The notes beneath the pieces are model-generated. The model saw only the letters and a program-made list of their open reading frames with translations. It was not told the origin of the DNA and made no database searches. Positions 6,406 through 6,593 of a stretch of 6,593 bases of DNA are shown piece after piece. The first letter of the stretch is position 1. Every line of letters starts with the position of its first letter. The DNA comes from Anaerolineales bacterium (lineage in GTDB: Bacteria > Chloroflexota > Anaerolineae > Anaerolineales > Villigracilaceae), in assembly GCA_016789485.1 (NCBI GenBank), contig JAEURE010000159.1:1-6593 (forward strand), read 5' to 3'. Both the position numbers and the translations under genes were made by a program.

Positions 6406-6593
6406 CAATCGTTATTCTTTTCGTATCCAAGTTTTACCAGCAAATCTCCCGCCACATCATTGAACAGCTTTTTATGTTCATCGGTGAAGTGTTCTTTCCA
6501 TCCCCCCGTTTTTCCCGAACGGAAGGTGTGGCTTTTCTTCGGTTGAATCGCTTCGACCAAAACAGCCAGCGCTTTTTCACGCGAGGTCGGGAT
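6402..6593 (-). CDS. Second PAPS-dependent sulfotransferase (only C-terminal 63 residues in window)
   Basis: The last 63 codons of a sulfotransferase whose start lies beyond the right edge. The C-terminal PAPS loop is clear: TFRSGKTGGWKEHFTDEHKK. Aligned without gaps to the final 53 residues of the sulfotransferase at 1461-2309, 37 are identical (about 70%, counted by eye), including the ends LGYEKNNDW and LGYEKDHDW, while the DNA differs at many third positions, so the two are old paralogs or separately acquired relatives, not a recent duplication. It has glycine where the other has glutamate (TGGW against TGEW). Its TGA overlaps the GTG start of the capsule gene (GTGA), showing the two are transcribed together. 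Confidence 0.85.
   Translation of the reverse strand: MPTSREKALAVLVEAIQPKKSHTFRSGKTGGWKEHFTDEHKKLFNDVAGDLLVKLGYEKNNDW

Noticed and set aside
1461..6593. Recent duplication or transposition as the origin of the two sulfotransferases
   Set aside because: The shared C-terminal region differs at many silent positions, and no inverted repeats, target duplications or transposase genes were seen around either copy.

Overview
The window looks like a chromosomal surface-glycan region of a free-living bacterium. Protein style, mixed ATG/GTG/TTG starts, weak Shine-Dalgarno signals and a base composition near one half GC (by eye) fit Chloroflexota, Anaerolineae-like. That placement rests on general resemblance only, with no marker gene present, so it is tentative. 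No rRNA, tRNA, CRISPR array, transposase or integrase was found. Coding density is very high and there is no gene-free stretch over 300 bases.

Layout, left to right. (1) Positions 1-2327, minus strand: a PAPS-dependent sulfotransferase, a family 2 glycosyltransferase that overlaps its 3' end, and 2 bases further a GNAT N-acetyltransferase that runs off the left edge. This is one compact operon read right to left. (2) Positions 2386-4777, plus strand: a small HX4D/EGTR glycerolipid-type acyltransferase, then a soluble PAS-PAS-PAS-GGDEF diguanylate cyclase with its own probable extended -10 promoter. (3) Positions 4781-6593, minus strand: the C-terminal end of a second, closely related sulfotransferase, followed with a 4-base overlap by a capsule-polysaccharide (KpsS/Capsule_synth-like, GT-B) gene. 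That gene is broken into two reading frames, and a single -1 frame change between about 5899 and 6001 restores one protein of about 541 residues.

How the genes may work together: two sulfotransferase/sugar-transferase pairs face the same way on both sides of an oppositely oriented acyltransferase and cyclase. The simplest reading (inference) is a locus for a sulfated, perhaps lipid-linked, surface polysaccharide. The sugar transferases would build the chain, the sulfotransferases decorate it, the acyltransferase (and possibly the GNAT) modify lipid or sugar, and c-di-GMP from the cyclase could signal the switch to surface growth. The main points for a second look are the split capsule gene, the repeated sulfotransferase-glycosyltransferase pairing, a four-cysteine cluster in the capsule protein, a non-DXD glycosyltransferase, and a perfect 25-base polypurine/polypyrimidine mirror repeat inside the glycosyltransferase gene.
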